A program made the translations under genes and the position numbers. The notes under the pieces were generated by a model, which was not told the origin of the DNA, searched no databases, and worked only from the letters and a program-made list of their open reading frames with translations. Shown one piece after another: positions 37,540 to 49,400 of a stretch of 64,000 nt of DNA (its first letter is position 1; the number at the start of each line of letters is the position of its first letter). Source of the DNA: Streptomyces sp. WAC08241 (GTDB taxonomy: Bacteria > Actinomycetota > Actinomycetes > Streptomycetales > Streptomycetaceae). The DNA lies in contig CP042279.1 in the NCBI GenBank assembly GCA_007858575.1, positions 3,846,501-3,910,500 on the forward strand. Direction: 5' to 3'.

Positions 37540-39045
37540 CTACGCGGCGAGTTTCGCCAGGGCCGCGTCGACGCGGGCCAGGGTCTTCTCCTTGCCCAGG
37601 ATCTCCAGGGACTCGAAGAGCGGCAGGCCGACCGTGCGGCCGGTGACCGCGACGCGGACCGGGGCCTGGGCCTTGCCGAGCTTGAGGCCGTGAGCTCGCC
37701 GGCGGCCAGGACGGCGTTCTTGAGGGACTCGGGGTCGCTCCAGTCGGCGGCGTCGAGCTTCTCCCGGGCGGTGGTGAGGAGCGCGGCGGGCTCGCCCTTC
37801 ATCGCCTTGTCCCACGAGGGCTGGTCGAAGACCGGCTCGGGCAGGAAGAGGAAGTCGACGTTGGCCGTGATGTCCGAGAGGACGGTCAGGCGGGTCTGGG
37901 CGTGCGGCGCGATGGCCTCCCAGGCGGCCCGGTCGAAGTCCTCGGGCGCCCAGGGGCGTGCGGGGCGCGCAGCCAGGGCTCGCAGGCTCGGCGAACGCCT
38001 TCACGTCCAGCCTGCGGATGTGGTCGGCGTTGATCGACTCGGCCTTCTTGAGGTCGAAGCGGGCCGGGTTGGCGTTGACGTCGGCGATGTCGAACCTCTC
38101 CACCATCTCGGGGACGGTGAAGAGGTCCTGGTCGGCGGAGAAGGACCAGCCGAGCAGGGAGAGGTAGTTCAGCAGGCCCTCGGGGAGGAAGCCGCGCTCC
38201 CGGTAGAGGTTGAGGGAGGCCTGCGGGTCGCGCTTGGAGAGCTTCTTGTTGCCCTCGCCCATCACGTACGGCAGGTGGCCGAAGGCGGGGATCTCCTTGG
38301 CGACGCCCAGCTCGATCAGCGCCTTGTAGAGGGCGATCTGGCGCGGGGTGGAGGAGAGCAGGTCCTCGCCGCGCAGGACGTGGGTGATCTCCATCAGGGC
38401 GTCGTCGACCGGGTTGACCAGGGTGTAGAGCGGGCGCCGTTGGCCCGGAGGATGCCGTAGTCCGGCACGTTCTCCGGGGTGAAGGTGAGCTCGCCGCGGA
38501 CCAGGTCGGTGAAGGTGATCGGCTCGTCGGGCATCCGGAAGCGGACGATCGGCGTGCGGCCCTCGGCCTCGTACGCGGTCTTCTGCTCGTCCGTGAGGTC
38601 GCGGCAGTGGCCGTCGTAGCCGGAGGGGCGGCCGGCGGCGCGGGCGGCCTCGCGGCGCTCGTCGAGCTCCTCGGTGGTGCAGTAGCAGGGTACGCGTGGC
38701 CGCCGGCGACCAGTCGGTCGGCGACGTCCTTGTAGACGTCCATCCGCTGCGACTGGCGGTACGGCGCGTGCGGGCCGCCGATCTCCGGGCCCTCGTCCCA
38801 GTCGAGGCCGAGCCAGCGCAGCGAGTCGAGGAGCTGCTGGTACGACTCCTCGGAGTCGCGCGCCGCGTCGGTGTCCTCGATGCGGAAGACCATGGTGCCC
38901 TGGTTGTGCCGGGCGAAGGCCCAGTTGAAGAGGGCGGTGCGGACCAGACCCACGTGGGGGTTGCCGGTCGGCGAGGGACAGAAACGGACGCGGGGGTACC
39001 CCTGCTCGAGCGAAGTCGAGAGCTTGGGGAGTTCGCGTTAGCCAC
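37540..39045 (-). CDS. gltX: Glutamyl-tRNA synthetase (frame interrupted)
   Basis: Class I aminoacyl-tRNA synthetase for glutamate, about 500 codons. The N-terminus gives VRFCPSPTGNPHVGLVRTAL (HIGH-type motif as HVGL), FRIEDTDAARDSEESY follows, the KMSKS-type motif is GEGNKKLSKRD, and the C-terminal anticodon-binding region ends ARVDAALAKLAA. The GTG start overlaps the end of the upstream gene by 8 bases. Five frame changes (about 38,985, 38,695, 38,445, 37,955 and 37,695). It lies near the Glu/Gln tRNA array. Confidence 0.94.
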   Translation of the reverse strand: MANANSPSSRLRSSRGTPASVSVPRRPATPTWVWSAPPSSTGPSPGTTRAPWSSASRTPTRRATPRSRTSSSSTRCAGSASTGTRARRSAARTRRTASRSGWTSTRTSPTDWSPAATRTLLLHHRGARRAPRGRPRRRPPLRLRRPLPRPHGRAEDRVRGRGPHADRPLPDARRADHLHRPGPRRAHLHPGERAGLRHPPGQRRPLYTLVNPVDDALMEITHVLRGEDLLSSTPRQIALYKALIELGVAKEIPAFGHLPYVMGEGNKKLSKRDPQASLNLYRERGFLPEGLLNYLSLLGWSFSADQDLFTVPEMVERFDIADVNANPARFDLKKAESINADHIRRLDVKAFAEPASPGCAPRTPLGARGLRPGRLGGHRAARPDPPDRPLGHHGQRRLPLPARAGLRPALVGQGDEGRARRAPHHRPGEARRRRLERPRVPQERRPGRRRAHGLKLGKAQAPVRVAVTGRTVGLPLFESLEILGKEKTLARVDAALAKLAA

Positions 39046-39826
39046 GCTTGATCACCTTATTGGTGAGAGTGCCGATGCCTTCGATGGTGACGGCGACCTC
39101 GTCGCCGACGTTGAGGGCCGACCCCGGCCGGGGTGCCGGTGAGGATGACGTCGCCGGAAGGAGCGTCATGGCCTCGGTGATGTGGACGACCAGGTCCTCG
39201 ATGGAGCGGATCATGTCGCTCGTGCGCCCGAGCTGGCGCTGCTCGCCGTTGACCGTGGCCTGGACGGTCAGGTCGCCTGCCTGCGCGAGGCTCAGGCCGG
39301 TCTCCACCCAGGGCCGAGCGGGCAGGAGGTGTCGAAGCCCTTGGCGCGGGCCCACTGCTTCTCGCGCTTCTGCACGTCGCGGGCGGTGACGTCGTTGGCG
39401 CAGGTGTAGCCGAAGATCACGTCCTGGACGCGTTCGCGGGGACCTCGCGGCACATGCGGCCGATCACCACGGCCAGTTCGGCCTCGTGGTGCAGCTCGTC
39501 GGAGAAGGAGGGGTACTCGATGGCGTCGCCGGGGCCGATCACCGAGGTGGTGGGCTTGAAGAAGGCGACGGGCACGTCGGGGACCTCGTTGCCGAGTTCG
39601 GCGGCGTGCTCGGCGTAGTTGCGGCCGATGCCCACGACCTTGTTGGGGAGCACGGGCGGCAGGAGCCGTACCTTGCTCAGCGGGACCTTGGTGCCGCTGA
39701 GTTCGAAGTCGGTGTACGGGATGCCCTTGATGATGTCGAGGACGAGGCCGCCGGACTCGGTAGGTCCTCGCCCTCGACGGCGCCGAAGGCCACATTGCCG
39801 TCGATGGAGAATCTGGCGATGCGCAC
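39038..39826 (-). CDS. Fumarylacetoacetate hydrolase-family protein (frame interrupted)
   Basis: About 263 codons. The N-terminus RIARFSIDGNVAFGAVEGED precedes VVGIGRNYAEHAAELG, then PSFSDELHHEAELAVVIGRM (metal-binding glutamates), FGYTCANDVTARDVQKREKQW and GIGTLTNKVIKRG at the end. The family hydrolyses or isomerises 2-oxo acid intermediates of aromatic degradation, but this gltX-linked copy has no pathway partners here. Frame changes lie near 39,760, 39,445, 39,315 and 39,160. It overlaps gltX by 8 bases. Confidence 0.9.
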
Positions 39827-39954
39827 GAGTGCTGTCGCCCCTCACTTGGTACTGGCTGGAGTCTGACGCTCCAGGCTAACGCGGTGAGGGCCGCCGAACG
39901 GCGGTGGACAGGCGTACGGACCGGTGGGGGCGGGGCCCCGGGAGGACGCGACCG

Positions 39955-40231
39955 TCAGCGGGCGACCGTGGCGTACGGGGCGGGCTCGTACGGCGCCGGG
40001 GGCTGCATGAGGACGGTGCGGCGGGGTTGGCCGTGCGGCCGGGCAGCTCGGCCGCGTACTCCGGCCGGGCGCCCCGGTCGAGCTGTGCGGCGTCCGCGAG
40101 GTGGACGAGGGTGGAGCGGCGGGGTTGGCCGTGGTGCGGAGCGTCGTCTTGTTCATCGCGGTGATCAGACCTTGTTCTGGGACGGGCGCCCGGGCGGGCG
40201 CGTAAGGGGCGTAAAGCGTCAGGCTAAACAT
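39955..40231 (-). CDS. Small Pro/Ala-rich protein, uncertain
   Basis: An ATG at 40,231 is preceded by GAAGGGAAT and opens MFSLTLYAPYAPARAP; a second ATG at 40,156 starts MNKTTLRTTANPAA. Allowing two missing bases, the protein continues LVHLADAAQLDRGARPEYAA, repeats TANP, and ends QPPAPYEPAPYATVAR. The repeated TTANP/TANP segments are encoded by a near-identical 18-base stretch. No family recognised. The reconstruction depends on assumed frameshifts. Confidence 0.45.
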
Positions 40232-40726
40232 GGGATTCCCTTCGAATGCATGGCTAAGACATCGATCGGCGTGTGAGTTTGCTCACCCGTGAGGGTATAT
40301 TCCAGGCATTACGGACAGCCATCGGTCGCCACGGAAAGGGACATTACGCCACTGAATGCTCTATTCCGCTCCTGATCATGGCGACTGGGACACACGGGGA
40401 CGCCGGGTCATTGGCACGGAAAAGTCCGAATCCTCCGTGATCATCTTCTACATGGGGTGACGCGCCGGGCACGCGTTGTCATACCCTTCCCGGCGCGACA
40501 CGCGGCCCTTGTTGGAGATCCGGCACTGTGCTGGAATTCCCGCACCGCCGCGGGTTTCAAGCCGGCGCGCAGGAGGCGCAACGCAGCGCCGGCCGAGTGG
40601 CGGGACGAAGGGGGAACTGCGCCGGTCACCGACGACCACCTGGGGTGCTCCACACACCCCGATCGACACCGACACCGCCCTCTCCGTTCATCCGGAAGGG
40701 CGCCTGGTCCAGAGGTTGCGACGCTA
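40232..40726. other. Intergenic region upstream of the first conservon
   Basis: These 495 bases show no credible gene. A short hairpin GTGAG-TTTG-CTCAC lies near 40,272. The first 150 bases are AT-richer than the rest, suggesting promoters for the flanking divergent genes. Confidence 0.5.
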
Positions 40727-43700
40727 GTGCAGGGACGTTTCAAGAGGGATGGCTCGGGGTCTCCCCAGGCCCGCCAGGGCCGAGCGGATGCTCCGGCGGA
40801 GCAGGAACCGCGTGCCGGGACCGACCGCGGTCCCTCGGCCCCGCACACCCCGAACCAGGGTCAGGGACCGTCCGGCGAGGGCGGTGACGGCGGCCGTCGC
40901 GCGGGCGCCGCGGCCGCGTCGTCCGAGCCGTCGGCCGCCCCCGCGCCCAAGGCCGAGAACGAGGTCGGCCCCCGAATAGCCCTCCGCAACTGGCGCATCT
41001 CCACGCGCCTGGTCGCGCTCCTCACCCTCCCCGTGGTCGCGGCCACCGCCCTGGGCGGCATCCGCATCAACGAGTCGCTCCAGGACATGGAGCAGCTCGA
41101 CCACATGCAGCTCCTCACCAAGCTGACCCGTGAGGCGACGGACCTCGCCAAGGCCCTCCAGGCCGAGCGCGACCACTCCGCCGGCCCGCTGGCCAACAAC
41201 CGCCCGGTCAGCGACTACCAGGTCGCCAACCCGCGCCGGAAGACGGACCTGGAGCTCAAGGCCTTCCTCGCCGCCACCGAGGAGATCCTCCTCCGACAGC
41301 GACGAGGCGCTGCGCAGCATCCGGCAGAACGTCAGCCAGATCGCCTCGCAGGTCACCGAGCTCCACTCGATCCGGGGCAGCGCGTACAAGAAGGACGTCT
41401 CCAACTCGGTGACGGTCGAGGCGTACAGCCGCCTCATCCGCTCGCTCCTGAGCCTGTCCCAGGACATGGCGCAGGCGACCAGCAACCCCGAGATGATCAA
41501 GCGGACCCGCGCGCTCGCCGCGTTCTCGTCCGCCAAGGAGTACGCCTCCATCCAGCAGGCGATCATCGCGGCGGCGCTGCCCCCGAGCGACCGGACGTCC
41601 GGCAGGATCGCCCAGGGCGACCGGCTGTACGGCGAGGCCGCGCGCAACAGTGAGAACGTCGAGCTCAAGTCCTTCCAGGCGATCTACAAGTCGATCGGCG
41701 GCGACGCCGACGAGCTGACCTCGACCCTGAACCGGGGCAACCCCTCCATCTCGAACGCCGACAAGTACGCCGAGCGCGTGCTGAACTCGGACAACGCGAT
41801 GCAGAGCGGCGCCAAGCGCGGTCACCTGAACTTCACCGACGAGTACGGCACCAAGATCGCCGCCATGGACCGCATCGAGAGCGTCCTGCTCGGCGACATG
41901 GAGTCCATGGCCCGTGAGCTGCGGCAGGAGTCGCAGCGCGAGGCCATCATCAACGGTGCGCTGATCCTGCTCGTCCTCGGCGTCTCCCTCGTCGGCGCCT
42001 TCGTCGTGGCGCGGTCCATGATCCGCTCGCTGCGCCGGCTCCAGGACACCGCCACCAAGGTCGCCCAGGAACGCCTGCCCGAGCTCGTCAAGCAGCTCTC
42101 CGAGTCGGACCCGCAGGACGTCGACACCTCCGTCGAGTCCGTCGGCGTGCACTCCCGGGACGAGATCGGCCAGGTGGCCGCGGCCTTCGACGACGTGCAC
42201 CGCGAGGCCGTCCGCCTCGCCGCCGAGCAGGCCCTCCTCCGGGGCAACGTCAACGCGATGTTCACCAACCTCTCGCGCCGTTCCCAGGGCCTCATCCAGC
42301 GCCAGCTCTCGCTCATCTCCGAGCTGGAGTCCCGCGAGGCCGACCCGGACCAGCTCTCCTCGCTCTTCAAGCTCGACCACCTCGCGACCCGCATGCGCCG
42401 GAACGGCGAGAACCTCTCGTCCTCGCCGGCGAGGAGCCGGGCCGCCGCTGGACCCGCCCGGTCCCGCTGGTCGACGTCCTGCGCGCCGCCGCCTCCGAGG
42501 TGGAGCAGTACGAGCGCATCGAACTGGCCGCGGTCCCGGCGACCGAGGTCGCCGGCCGGGTCGTCAACGACCTCGTGCACCTCCTCGCCGAGCTCCTTGA
42601 GAACGCCACCTCGTTCTCCTCCCCGCAGACCAAGGTCCGGGTCACCGGTCACGCGCTGCCCGACGGCCGGGTGCTCGTCGAGATCCACGACACCGGCATC
42701 GGCCTCTCCCCGAGGACCTCGCGGCGATCAACGAGCGGCTCGCCTCGCCGCCCACCGTGGACGTCTCGGTCTCCCGCCGCATGGGCCTCTTCGTGGTCGG
42801 CCGCCTGTCCCTGCGACACGGCATCCGCATCCAGCTCCGTCCCTCCGACTCGGGCGGCACCACCGCGCTCGTCATGCTCCCGGTCGACGTCGCCCAGGGC
42901 GGCAAGAAGCCCATGCCCAAGCCGGGCGCGGGCGGCCAGGGCGCGATGCCTCCGGGCGCCTCCGCCCCGGGCGGCCGGCTGCCCGGCGGCCCCGGCGCGG
43001 CCGGCGGTCCCGGCGGACGTCCGGGCCAGGGCGGCGCGCCGTCCTCGGCGGCCGGGCGCCTCGGCGCCGGTGCCGGTGCCGCGCGCGGCCAGGTCGGCGC
43101 GGGCGGCCCCCGTGCCGCGCTGCCCGCCCGTGACGGTGCTCCGCAGGCCGGCGGCCCGCAGGGCGCGCCGCAGCAGCGCACCCCGCAGCCGCAGAACGCG
43201 CAGCTCGACCAGACCGGCCGGCTGCCGCAGGTCCCCCAGAACCCGCAGGCGCCCCAGGCCCCCGAGGCCCCGCGCCCGGGCGGTGGCGGCTCATCGGCGG
43301 CGCCGCGAGCGCCATCCCCTCCCGTACGGACGTGTGGGGCAACCAGGGCGCCCCGCAGGTCGGACCGGGCCCGCAGCAGCAGGCGCCGCAGGGCGGGTAC
43401 GACTTCCCGCGCGCCGAGCTGCCGGGCGGCAACCCCAGCAGCAGCGTCCGCAGGCCGCGAGCTGGGGTGCCGAGCAGGCCCCGCAGCAGCCGGTGCGGCG
43501 TCCGCAGCAGGAGATGTCCCCGCTGGACGCCCCGCGCGGTCACGAGGACCCGGAGGCCACGGGCCGGTTCGCGGCTCCCCAGGCCCCGCAGGGTCCGGGT
43601 GCCACGGGCCAGTTCCCGCGCCCCGACTTCGGTGCGCAGCAGGCGCAGCAGCAGGTCCCGCAGCAGCCGCACCAGCCCCAGGCCCCGCAGGGGTACCAGG

Positions 43701-44546
43701 GCGGTGCGCAGGACCCGGCGTCCACGGCGCAGTTCCCGCGCCCGGACTTCGGCGCCCCGCAGGGTCCCGGCTCCACCGGCCAGTTCCCCCGCCCCGACTT
43801 CGGCGCGCAGCAGGCGCAGCAGGCTCCGCAGCAGCCGCACCAGCCCCAGGCCCCGCAGGGGTACCAGGGCGGCCAGCAGCAGCAGTTCGGCCGGCAGCCC
43901 TTCGTACCGCAGCCGCAGCAGCACCAGCAGCAGCAGCCCCCGGCGCCGGCCCAGCGGAACGGCGGGAACGACTTCGGCGCCCCGCGTCCGGCCGAGCCGG
44001 CCCGGCAGCAGCCTCAGCAGCCTCAGCAGCCGCAGCTCCAGCAGCCGCGCCGTCCGGAGGCGCTGCCGCCGGCGGGCGGCGCGGGCGACGGCCGCACGCC
44101 GCTGTACGACAACCTGGAGACCAACTGGTTCCACCAGGACCAGGCGGCCCAGCAGGCCCAGGCCCAGGATCCGGCGCAGACGGGCAGACCCCGGTCGCGC
44201 CGCGGTCCTCCGCCCCGGCCCCCGCCAGGGCGGCGACCAGAACGGCGGGGCCGCCTGGCGGTCCTCGCCCAACGACGAGCTGGTGCGCCAGGCCGAGCGG
44301 GTCCGCAAGCCCGCGGCCGGCGGCGTCACCACCTCCGGCCTCCCCCGGCGCGTGCCGAAGGCCAACCTCGTACCCGGGACCGCCCAGGAGCAGGCCCACA
44401 CGGCCGGCCCCCAGGTCTCGCGTGCACCCGACGACGTCCGCGGCCGGCTCACCAATCTGCGCCGCGGCATTCAGCAGGGCCGTCAGGCCGGTAACTCGAC
44501 CACGGGTAATCACCACCTCGGTCCGAACCATCAGCAGGAGCGTTAG
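40727..44546 (+). CDS. cvnA1: Conservon sensor histidine kinase CvnA, first copy (frame interrupted)
   Basis: About 1,275 codons. In order: a polar N-terminus (VQGRFKRDGSGS), a first membrane helix (LVALLTLPVVAATALGG), a large extracellular nitrate-sensor-like helical domain, a second helix (GALILLVLGVSLVGAFVVA), HAMP (SMIRSLRRLQDTATKVAQ), the dimerisation motif LFKLDHLATRMRRNGENL, then a HATPase with HLLAELLENATSFSSP (N box) and DTGIGLS (G1). The long C-terminal tail is Pro/Gln-rich with repeats RPDFGAQQAQQ and HQPQAPQGYQGG. CvnA proteins scaffold CvnB-D at the membrane (literature). Frame changes lie near 41,285, 42,425, 42,710, 43,290, 43,460 and 44,200. Confidence 0.92.
43560..43880 (+). 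repeat. Repeats encoding the Pro/Gln tail of CvnA1
   Basis: Two long copies encode RPDFGAQQAQQ followed by PQQPHQPQAPQGYQGG. A third related unit encodes RPDFGAPQGPGSTGQF. The DNA copies are nearly identical over about 100 bases. Confidence 0.8.
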
Positions 44547-44555
44547 TTGAACGCG

Positions 44556-44967
44556 ATGAGCCAGGCGGCGCAGAATCTGAACTGGTTGATCACCAACTTC
44601 GTGGACAACACCCCCGGGGTGTCCCACACGGTGGTGGTGTCCGCCGACGGACTCCTGCTGGCCATGTCCGAAGGATTCCCCGCGACCGTGCCGACCAGTT
44701 GGCGGCGGTCGCGTCCGGACTGACCTCGCTGACCGCGGGCGCGTCCCGGATCTTCGAGGGGGACCGGTCGCGCAGACCGTCGTGGAGATGGAGCGCGGCT
44801 TCCTCTTCCTCATGCAGGTCTCGGACGGCTCCTCGCTGGCCGTGCTCGCCCACCCGGAGTGCGACATCGGCCTCGTGGGCTACGAGATGGCGCTGCTGGT
44901 CGACCGGGCCGGCAGCGTGCTCACCCCGGACCTCCGCGCGGAGCTCCAGGGCAGCCTGCTCCACTAG
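44556..44967 (+). CDS. cvnB1: Roadblock/LC7-domain protein CvnB, first copy (frame interrupted)
   Basis: About 137 residues; SQAAQNLNWLITNFVDNTPG then VVVSADGLLLAMSEGF, VEMERGFLFLMQVSDGSS and DLRAELQGSLLH. Roadblock proteins act with small GTPases, here CvnD. The ATG at 44,556 is chosen; a TTG nine bases earlier is possible. Two bases are missing (about 44,683 and 44,770). It starts 9 bases after cvnA1. Confidence 0.9.
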
Positions 44968-45129
44968 CGGGACCCGCAATCCGGACCCCGAACCCCCGTA
45001 ACGAATGACCGACGGGGCGGTGCGCCCCTCCGTACCGCCCCGGACACCGTTCACCGTCCGGCCGCCCCACCCGGCCCCCCACCGGCCCCATCAGACGGCA
45101 GAAGTCTTGCTGTCACGCCCGGAGGATTC

Positions 45130-45533
45130 ATGACCCCGCCCCCGCCTCTCACGATCCGTACGGCTCCTCAGTGGACGAGTACGGGCACGAGGGCGACCAG
45201 CCGCTGGTGCGTCCGTACGCGATGACCGGCGGCCGGACCCGGCCGCGCTACCAGCTCGCCATCGAGGCGCTGGTCAGCACCACGGCCGACCCGGCGCACC
45301 TCGCCACGCTGCTCCCCGAGCACCAGCGGATCTGCCACCTGTGCCGCGAGGTCAAGTCGGTGGCCGAGGTGTCGGCCCTCCTGTCGATGCCGCTCGGCGT
45401 CGCCCGGATCCTCGTCGCCGACCTGGCGGAGGCCGGCATGGTGGCGATCCACCAGCCGGGCAACGGAGAGACCGGCGGCACGCCGGACGTGACTCTGCTC
45501 GAAAGGGTGCTCAGTGGACTTCGCAAGCTCTAA
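45130..45533 (+). CDS. cvnC1: DUF742 protein CvnC, first copy (frame interrupted)
   Basis: About 134 residues. The ATG follows CGGAGGATTC. After one missing base near 45,147 the protein reads VDEYGHEGDQPLVRPYAMTG, RPRYQLAIEALVST, SALLSMPLGVARILVADLAEAG and VTLLERVLSGLRKL. The winged-helix-like DUF742 is a standard conservon member. Its end overlaps cvnD1 by 20 bases. Confidence 0.9.
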
Positions 45534-46094
45534 CGGCGGTGCGGCCCGGTCGACCACCAGCGCGAAGATCGTGGTGGCGGGTGGCTTCGGCGTGGGCAAG
45601 ACCACGTTCGTCGGCGCGGTCTCGGAGATCAATCCGCTGCGTACCGAGGCCGTGATGACCTCCGCCTCGGCGGGCATCGACGACCTCACGCACACGGGTG
45701 GCAAGACCACGACGACCGTGGCCATGGACTTCGGCCGCATCACCCTGGACCAGGACCTGATCCTGTACCTGTTCGGCACGCCGGGTCAGGACCGCTTCTG
45801 GTTCATGTGGGACGACCTCGTCCGCGGTGCCATCGGCGCCGTCGTGCTCGTGGACACCCGCCGCCTCGCGGACTGTTTCCCGGCGGTGGACTACTTCGAG
45901 AACAGCGGTCTTCCGTTCGTCATCGCCCTCAACGGCTTCGACGGCAACCAGCCCTACCAGCCGGAGGAGGTGCGCGAGGCCCTCCAGATCGGCCCCGACA
46001 CCCCCATCATCACCACCGACGCCCGCCACCGCGCCGACGCCAAGAGCGCGCTCATCACCCTCGTCGAGCACGCCCTCATGGCGCGGCTCAGTAG
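45514..46094 (+). CDS. cvnD1: Small GTPase CvnD, first copy (one base missing at its end)
   Basis: 193-residue Ras-like GTPase: the P-loop is GGFGVGKTTFVG, the switch region is TTTVAMDFGRI, G3 is LFGTPGQDRFWFMW, and the G4 region is ALNGFDGN in place of NKxD. One base is missing just before the stop (HALMARL then CAGTAG), so the uncorrected frame runs on to about 46,989. In S. coelicolor CvnD proteins bind GTP and interact with CvnA-C (literature). Confidence 0.93.
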
Positions 46095-46425
46095 GAGGGC
46101 GGAACGGGCCGTTGCCCGTGCCGCCGGGGCGGTCTGTGTCGTTCGACACGGCCGCCCCCGTGTTCATAACGTTTCGACAGAGAATTGGGGCGCCTCGGAC
46201 ACCCGACGCATCCGATCGGTGTCACTGCGCTCACATGAGCCCCGCTTTTGGCGGGGCTCGCTCTTATGCCCGTTTTATTCGCGGTCCGGACCACGGAAAG
46301 GAGCGGTGTCCGACTGTTTGGAAGGGACCCCTTCACGTGCTGCAATTCATGAACTCCCGAGTAGTACGGCCCTGAACGAAACACCGGCACAACGTAGGTG
46401 CCGACGCCGAGAGGTTGTTGGTCGA
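46095..46425. other. Gap between the two conservons
   Basis: 331 bases without a gene. It contains the terminator of the first conservon and presumably the promoter of the second. Confidence 0.6.
46237..46259 (+). terminator. Terminator after the first conservon
   Basis: GAGCCCCGC-TTTTG-GCGGGGCTC is a perfect 9-bp stem, 143 bp past cvnD1 and followed by a pyrimidine-rich run. Confidence 0.8.
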
Positions 46426-49400
46426 GTGAGGCGAAGCAAGGAAAGCTCCGCGGAGCAGGAGACGCGGGGCAACTTCACGCCGCCGTCGCGGACGGCGGTG
46501 TCGCCCGCGGACGCGCCCGTCACGCCGCCGCCCGTCGAGGCGGTCGCGGGGAGCTCCAGCAAGCTGTCGCCCCGCAACTGGCGGGTGCCCACCCGGCTGA
46601 ACGCGATCCTCCTCATACCCGTGCTCGTCGGCCTCGTCATGGGCGGCTTCCAGGTCAAGGGGTCGATCGACACCTGGCAGGAGGCCCAGGACGCCGAGAA
46701 GACGGCGCTCATCGTGCGCGCCGCCTCGGAGTACAGCACCGCGCTGCTCAACGAGCGGGACCTCACCGCCGCCCCCTCCTCGTCGCCAAGAGCCCCGAGG
46801 ACCGCAAGGCCGACGAGGTCCAGCGGGCGTACGCCGCGACCGACGCCGCCCGCCTCAAGTTCGACGAGGCCGCCAGGAACCTGCCCTCGGGCCAGGGCCT
46901 GGAGCGCCGGCTGCGCCTGTTCAAGGACGAGGAGCCGAAGCTCGAAGCGCTCCGCAAGGGCGCCTACTCCCGCTCCTACGACCCGGTGAACACCCAGCTC
47001 GGGTACACGGCCGTCCAGCACTACCTGACCGAGTTCTCCAACGAGCTCGGCCTGGGCACCGGCAACATCACCAGCTACGGCCGCAGCGTCTACGCGATCC
47101 AGCTCTCAAGGGCGCCGAGTCCCTCCAGCGGTCCATCGGCACCCAGCTCCTCGTCCGTCCCAGCAGCGACGAGGCCGTCTTCGCCCAGCAGTCCGTGGCG
47201 TTCAACTCGTACAACTACCTGGAGCAGATCGCCCTCGGCGAGTTCAGCTCCGGCGGCATGCCCGAGGACGTCGAGCTCCTCAAGAAGGTCATGGCCTCCA
47301 AGGCCGCCGAGGGCGCCAAGCAGATGCAGGCCGCCGACGTCGAGCTGCCCAAGGGCAAGGACGGCTCCGTCTACTCCGGCGTGGCCGCCGCGATCGGCAC
47401 GGCCAAGGGCCCCGAGGGCATCAAGGACCTGAAGGCCAGGGGCATCACCCCCGAGACCTGGATGGCGATCGCCACCGCCAAGTTCGAGGGCTACAGCGAG
47501 GTCGAGAAGGCCCTCGTCGACAAGGCCGTGACCGAGGCCGTCGCGATCTCCGACGACGCCAAGTCCGACGCCTGGCTCAACGGCGCCATCGTCGTCGTCG
47601 CCCTGCTCGCCGCGTTCATCCTGGCCGGGATGATGGCCCGCCAGATGAGCCGCTCGATGCGCACCCTGCGGACCGCCGCCTTCGGCATCGCCGAGCAGCG
47701 CCTGCCGATGCTGGTCGACCAGCTCTCCCGCACCGAGCCGGGCCGGGTCGACACCCGCGTCCAGCCGATCCCGATCGACTCCCAGGACGAGATCGGCGAG
47801 GTCGCCCGCGCGTTCGACCAGGTCCACCGCGAGGCCGTCCGGCTCGCCGCCGAGCAGGCCATGCTCCGGGGCAACGTCAACGCGATCTTCACCAACCTCT
47901 CGCGCCGCAACCAGTCGCTGATCGAGGGCCAGCTCACCCTCATCACCGACCTGGAGAACAACGAGGCCGACCCGGACCAGCTCGAGAACCTCTTCAAGCT
48001 GGACCACCTGGCGACCCGCATGCGCCGCAACGGCGAGAACCTCTCGTCCTCGCCGGCGAGGAGCCCGGCCGCCGCTGGGACCAGCCGGTCCCCTGGTCGA
48101 CGTCATGCGCGCCGCCTCCTCCGAGGTGGAGCAGTACGAGCGCATCGAGCTGGCGGGCGTCCCGGAGGCCGAGATCCACGGCCAGGCCGTGACCGACCTC
48201 GTGCACCTGCTCGCCGAGCTCCTGGAGAACGCCACCACCTTCTCCTCCCCGCAGACCAAGGTCCGCGTCACCGCGACCCGCCTGCCCGACGGCCGCGTGA
48301 TGGTCGAGATCCACGACAAGGGCATCGGCCTCACCGCCGAGGACTTCGCGGACATCAACCACAAGCTGGCCAACCCGCCGACCGTGGACGCCGCCGTCTC
48401 GCAGCGCATGGGCTCTTCGTGGTCGGCCGGCTCGCCGACCGGCACGGCATCCGGGTCCAGCTCCGCCCCTCGGGCGAGCAGGCCGGGACGACCTCGCTCG
48501 TCATGCTGCCGGACGCGATCACGCACGGCGGTGGCGGCGAGCAGCCGATCCAGGACGACTTCACCGTCTCCCAGATCATCCCGGAACAGCAGCAGCAGCC
48601 GCAGAACGCCTTCGAGGCCGCTCCCGCGCAGCCGATGCTGACCGCGGCCGACCTCGGCTTCGACGACTCGCGCTACGAGCAGCAGCCGGACGGGGAGCAG
48701 CCGAACCTCGACCCGGTCAACCGCTCGCTGCGGCGCGAGGGGCGGCGTGCCGCCCTGGGCGACCGGGCGCAGAACGGCGACCGTCCGCTCTTCCGCGACG
48801 AGGCGGAGCAGCAGCAGGGCGAGTACGGCCAGGCCCGGGAGTACGGGCAGGAGCAGGCCGTCCCGGGCCAGGAGTACGCCCAGGAGCAGCCGCAGGGCCA
48901 GGAGTACGCGGCGGAGTACGCCCCGCGCAGGAGTACGGCCACCAGCAGCCGCAGCAGCAGGAGTACGGCCAGGAGTACGCGGCCGGCTACCCGCAGCAGG
49001 ACGGTTACGGCGGCACCCCCGGGGCCGGCGGCTACGGGAGTCCCCAGCAGGGCTACGAGGCGTACCCTCAGCAGGGCTATGCGGAAGCTTCGTACGGAAC
49101 TCCGGAAGCCGAACACCAGCAGTACGATCAGGCGTTCGGTCCCCAGTCCCACCAGGCGGAGTGGCCGGATCAGAACGCCTATCAGGGCGGTTACGCGCAG
49201 GAGTACCGGACCGAACCGGAATCTGCCCACGCCGCTCCCGAACAGGCCGCCGACCGCGTAGGCTTCGACCGTCCGGGTCCGACTCCTCCGAATCCCGCCC
49301 CGGACGCCGGCCACGCGCTGACCGACGCCGGACTGCCGCGCCGCGGCAGCGTCGCCCCGCCGACGCAGCGGACGCCGCAGCCGGCCAAGCCCGCGCAGCC

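Noticed and set aside
40727..44546. Reading the CvnA Pro/Gln tail as a separate gene
   Set aside because: The tail is joined to the kinase domain through one consistent set of frame corrections and shares its end with the second CvnA.
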